Positions 6,389 through 8,014 of a DNA stretch of 8,014 nt are shown here, piece by piece. Both the position numbers and the translations under genes were made by a program. This stretch comes from Gammaproteobacteria bacterium. GTDB lineage: Bacteria; Pseudomonadota; Gammaproteobacteria; Chromatiales; Chromatiaceae. The notes under the pieces are model-generated. The model searched no databases. It was given only the letters and a program-made list of their open reading frames with translations, and had not been told where the DNA came from. The stretch spans positions 1-8,014 of the forward strand of contig JARFQQ010000197.1 in the NCBI GenBank assembly GCA_029287695.1, read 5' to 3'. Positions within the stretch are counted from its first letter, which is position 1. Each line of letters starts with the position of its first letter.

Positions 6389-7039
6389 ATGGCTGAATAC
6401 AATCCCCGCATGGCCGAACGGTTTCGTGGTTACCTGCCGGTGATCGTCGATATCGAAACCAGCGGTTTCGACTGCAAGACGAATGCCCTGCTCGAGATCG
6501 CGATGGTCACAACCGCTATCGATGACAACGGGTGGCTCAAGCCGGCGGAAACCATCGCCTGCCATGTCGAGCCATTCGAGAATGCTGTTATCGAAACCGC
6601 AGCCATCGAATTCAATGGCATCGATCCATACAGTCCTCTCAGGGGCGCCGTGCCGGAAAGAGAGGCGCTACAGCACTGTCTCCAGCCAATACGAAAGGCA
6701 ATGAAAGAGAGCGGCTGCAAGCGCGCGATCCTCGTCGGTCACAACGCGGCCTTTGACCATGGATTTCTCAACGAGGCTGTTGCCCGTACCGGTTACAAAC
6801 GCAATCCCTTCCATCCATTCTCCACGATGGACACGGTTACCCTTGCCGCCCTCGCCTATGGAGAGACCGTCCTCGCGAGAGCTGCTGTTGCTGCAGGCCT
6901 GGAGTGGGATCACCGTGAGGCGCATTCTGCGATCTACGATGCGGAAGGAACAGCAGAGATCTTCTGCCGTGTTTTGAACCGCTGGAAAGAGTCAACGGGT
7001 TTCTGGACACCGGGGCCTGTCGAAGAAAAGGCGCCCTAG
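6389..7039 (+). CDS. rnt: Ribonuclease T
   Basis: A DEDDh-family 3'-5' exoribonuclease that trims the 3' ends of tRNAs and other stable RNAs and removes the terminal A in tRNA CCA turnover; it acts as a dimer. The 216-residue protein is almost the same length as E. coli RNase T (215) and aligns throughout. Catalytic residues are visible: D21 and E23 in VDIETSGF, D123 in GHNAAFDH, H179 and D184 in [28 protein letters not shown] and [13 protein letters not shown] are near-exact RNase T signatures. The ATG at 6389 was chosen to match the family's N-terminus; in-frame TTG 6308 or ATG 6341 would add 27 or 16 residues unlike the family, and ATG 6410 would shorten it by 7. No Shine-Dalgarno sequence precedes 6389. 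Its stop codon overlaps that of the convergent rhodanese gene. Confidence 0.95.
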   Translation: MAEYNPRMAERFRGYLPVIVDIETSGFDCKTNALLEIAMVTTAIDDNGWLKPAETIACHVEPFENAVIETAAIEFNGIDPYSPLRGAVPEREALQHCLQPIRKAMKESGCKRAILVGHNAAFDHGFLNEAVARTGYKRNPFHPFSTMDTVTLAALAYGETVLARAAVAAGLEWDHREAHSAIYDAEGTAEIFCRVLNRWKESTGFWTPGPVEEKAP

Positions 7040-7506
7040 CGGCGAGCAGGATCGATCTGGTCTTCCCTCAGTTTTGCAGTGAAAACCTCATCGGCATAAT
7101 CCGGATCGACTGTCTCACCCTTGCTGTTGAGGAGCGGCAAGTCAAAATCATTCCAGCCGCGCAAGCCGGTCTTCAGAGAAGCGACATTCCTGAAACCGAG
7201 TATCTCGAGCGACTTGCAGGCAACAAGGCTACGATGCCCTGAACGACACACCACGACAACTTCGCGATCGCGCGCCTGAACGAGTTCCGGTATTGTCTCC
7301 TCGAAGTCCCAATCGGCACAGGATTCCAGGATACCGCGTGGAGCGCAGATTGAATTCCCGATGTGCATGGCATCGTATTCATCCTGTTCGCGCACGTCGA
7401 CAATCAGGATCCCGGGGTTCTCTTCGAGGCGCTCTTCGAGCTCCCAGGGCATGTGTTCCCTGATATCCCCGAGCCAGTCACGAATTTTTTCGATAAATCG
7501 CTGCAT
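7036..7506 (-). CDS. Single-domain rhodanese-like sulfurtransferase
   Basis: A 156-residue protein with one rhodanese domain (about 20-125). Family marks are [21 protein letters not shown] (about 32-52) and the active-site loop [11 protein letters not shown], with the nucleophilic cysteine at C87 and a six-residue CRSGHR pocket as in sulfurtransferases. [10 protein letters not shown] near the end is also typical. Such proteins carry sulfur as a cysteine persulfide; the acceptor is not evident here. An amphipathic leader of about 20 residues precedes the domain and a charged tail follows it. There is no signal peptide, so it is likely cytoplasmic. ATG 7506 is used; TTG 7521 has GGAG only one base upstream, too close to work well. 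It lies about 42 nt after the response-regulator gene on the same strand and is probably co-transcribed with it. Its stop shares CTAG with rnt. Confidence 0.88.
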   Translation of the reverse strand: MQRFIEKIRDWLGDIREHMPWELEERLEENPGILIVDVREQDEYDAMHIGNSICAPRGILESCADWDFEETIPELVQARDREVVVVCRSGHRSLVACKSLEILGFRNVASLKTGLRGWNDFDLPLLNSKGETVDPDYADEVFTAKLREDQIDPARR

Positions 7507-7548
7507 TGTCGGTGTATTCAATCTCCGGAAGCGCGCTAGTACAGCAGA

Positions 7549-8014
7549 TCAGTCGCTGCCGTGCAATTCCTGGCGCTGGCAGATCCTGTTCTCGACGGCC
7601 ATGACTGCGGCCTCGACACGTGAATGAACATCGAGTTTGCGCAGGATTGCCTTGACATGCAGCTTGACGGTGCCGTCGGAGATTCCGAGATTACGCGCAA
7701 TGACCTTGTTGCTCTGCCCCTCCGCCAAAAGGCAGAGTATTTCGCGTTCACGAGGCGTCAGATCGGAAAAGAGATCCTGCTCCTGTTCTTCCTCGACCTC
7801 GCCCTCTTCCTGCCTGATGGCCGCACGCGCGAGCACTCCGGTGAGTTCGCGTGAAACAACGGTCCTTCCGGAGACGATTTCACGCAGCGAGGCAATGAGT
7901 TCATCGGGCTCCATGTCCTTGAGCAGGTAGCCATTGGCACCGAACTGGAGGGAATCGATAACATCCTGTTCGTCCTGGCTGGTTGTGAGCATCGCGATGG
8001 GCATCTCCGCATGC
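7549..8014 (-). CDS. narL: NarL/FixJ-family response regulator, C-terminal part
   Basis: The gene enters from the right edge; about 154 C-terminal residues are visible and the phosphorylation-site aspartate is outside the window. The receiver end is clear: AMLTTSQ with the conserved T/S switch residue, and ANGYLLKDMEPDEL with the conserved lysine, nearly the same as E. coli NarL. After an acidic linker (EEGEVEEEQEQD) comes a LuxR-type DNA-binding domain starting LTPREREILCLLAEG. Its recognition helix TVKLHVKAILRKL keeps both lysines that NarL uses for DNA contact, and SRVEAAV ends the domain. NarL proteins respond to nitrate and nitrite through NarX/NarQ kinases. The symbol is a best match; a regulator with another signal is possible, since the kinase is not visible. 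The ATG at 8004 is internal to the receiver and is not the real start. Confidence 0.87.
   Translation of the reverse strand, partial: HAEMPIAMLTTSQDEQDVIDSLQFGANGYLLKDMEPDELIASLREIVSGRTVVSRELTGVLARAAIRQEEGEVEEEQEQDLFSDLTPREREILCLLAEGQSNKVIARNLGISDGTVKLHVKAILRKLDVHSRVEAAVMAVENRICQRQELHGSD

Noticed and set aside
6301..7528. Shared GGAGATTG string before rnt (6303-6310) and before the rhodanese gene (minus strand, 7526-7519)
   Set aside because: It suggested ribosome-binding sites with TTG starts, but GGAG is only 1 base from each TTG, too close for normal initiation. The resulting N-termini do not match the families; an 8-base match is not surprising.
1..8014. Mobile elements, CRISPR arrays, tRNA genes, defence systems
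   Set aside because: I saw no transposase or integrase motif, no regularly spaced repeats, no tRNA-like cloverleaf and no toxin-antitoxin or nuclease module. All long genes belong to known housekeeping families.

Overview
This window reads as a chromosomal housekeeping region from a Gammaproteobacterium outside the enteric/Vibrio group. The evidence is the gene set: a type II secretion start (gspC-gspD), the cluster trpS-scpA-scpB-rluB, mlaA, RNase T and a NarL-family regulator. Condensin accessory proteins of the ScpA/ScpB type imply an SMC-ScpAB system rather than MukBEF. Base composition is moderately GC-rich and coding is dense. I see no tRNA, rRNA, CRISPR, insertion sequence, integrase or other sign of recent transfer.

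Layout. Nearly all genes are on the minus strand, so read from high to low coordinates. At the right edge (7549-8014) is the C-terminal part of a NarL/FixJ response regulator, followed by a single-domain rhodanese (7036-7506). RNase T (6389-7039) is the only plus-strand gene. It converges on the rhodanese gene, and their stop codons share one CTAG. mlaA (5536-6300) diverges from rnt across a short intergenic region that can hold both promoters. A non-coding stretch of about 330 bp (5206-5535) follows. It holds a possible mlaA terminator, a strongly AT-rich patch, a clear TATAAT -10 box and a small leader hairpin.

From there runs trpS-scpA-scpB-rluB (1178-5205), in which every junction overlaps (1 nt, 11 nt, 4 nt), so the four genes are probably one translationally coupled operon. 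It joins tryptophan-tRNA charging, chromosome condensation and 23S rRNA pseudouridylation. After about 136 bp with a separate candidate promoter come gspC (115-1041) and the first codons of gspD (1-110), the inner-membrane clamp protein and outer-membrane secretin of a type II secretion system continuing off the left edge.

The window is ordinary at the level of gene families, and I do not see a new multi-gene system. The most notable details are: a TrpRS with a four-cysteine pattern like that of the iron-sulfur TrpRS of Thermotoga and a long charged insertion; a ScpB about twice the usual size because of acidic low-complexity arms; an MlaA without the lipobox cysteine; and a possible leaderless rnt mRNA.
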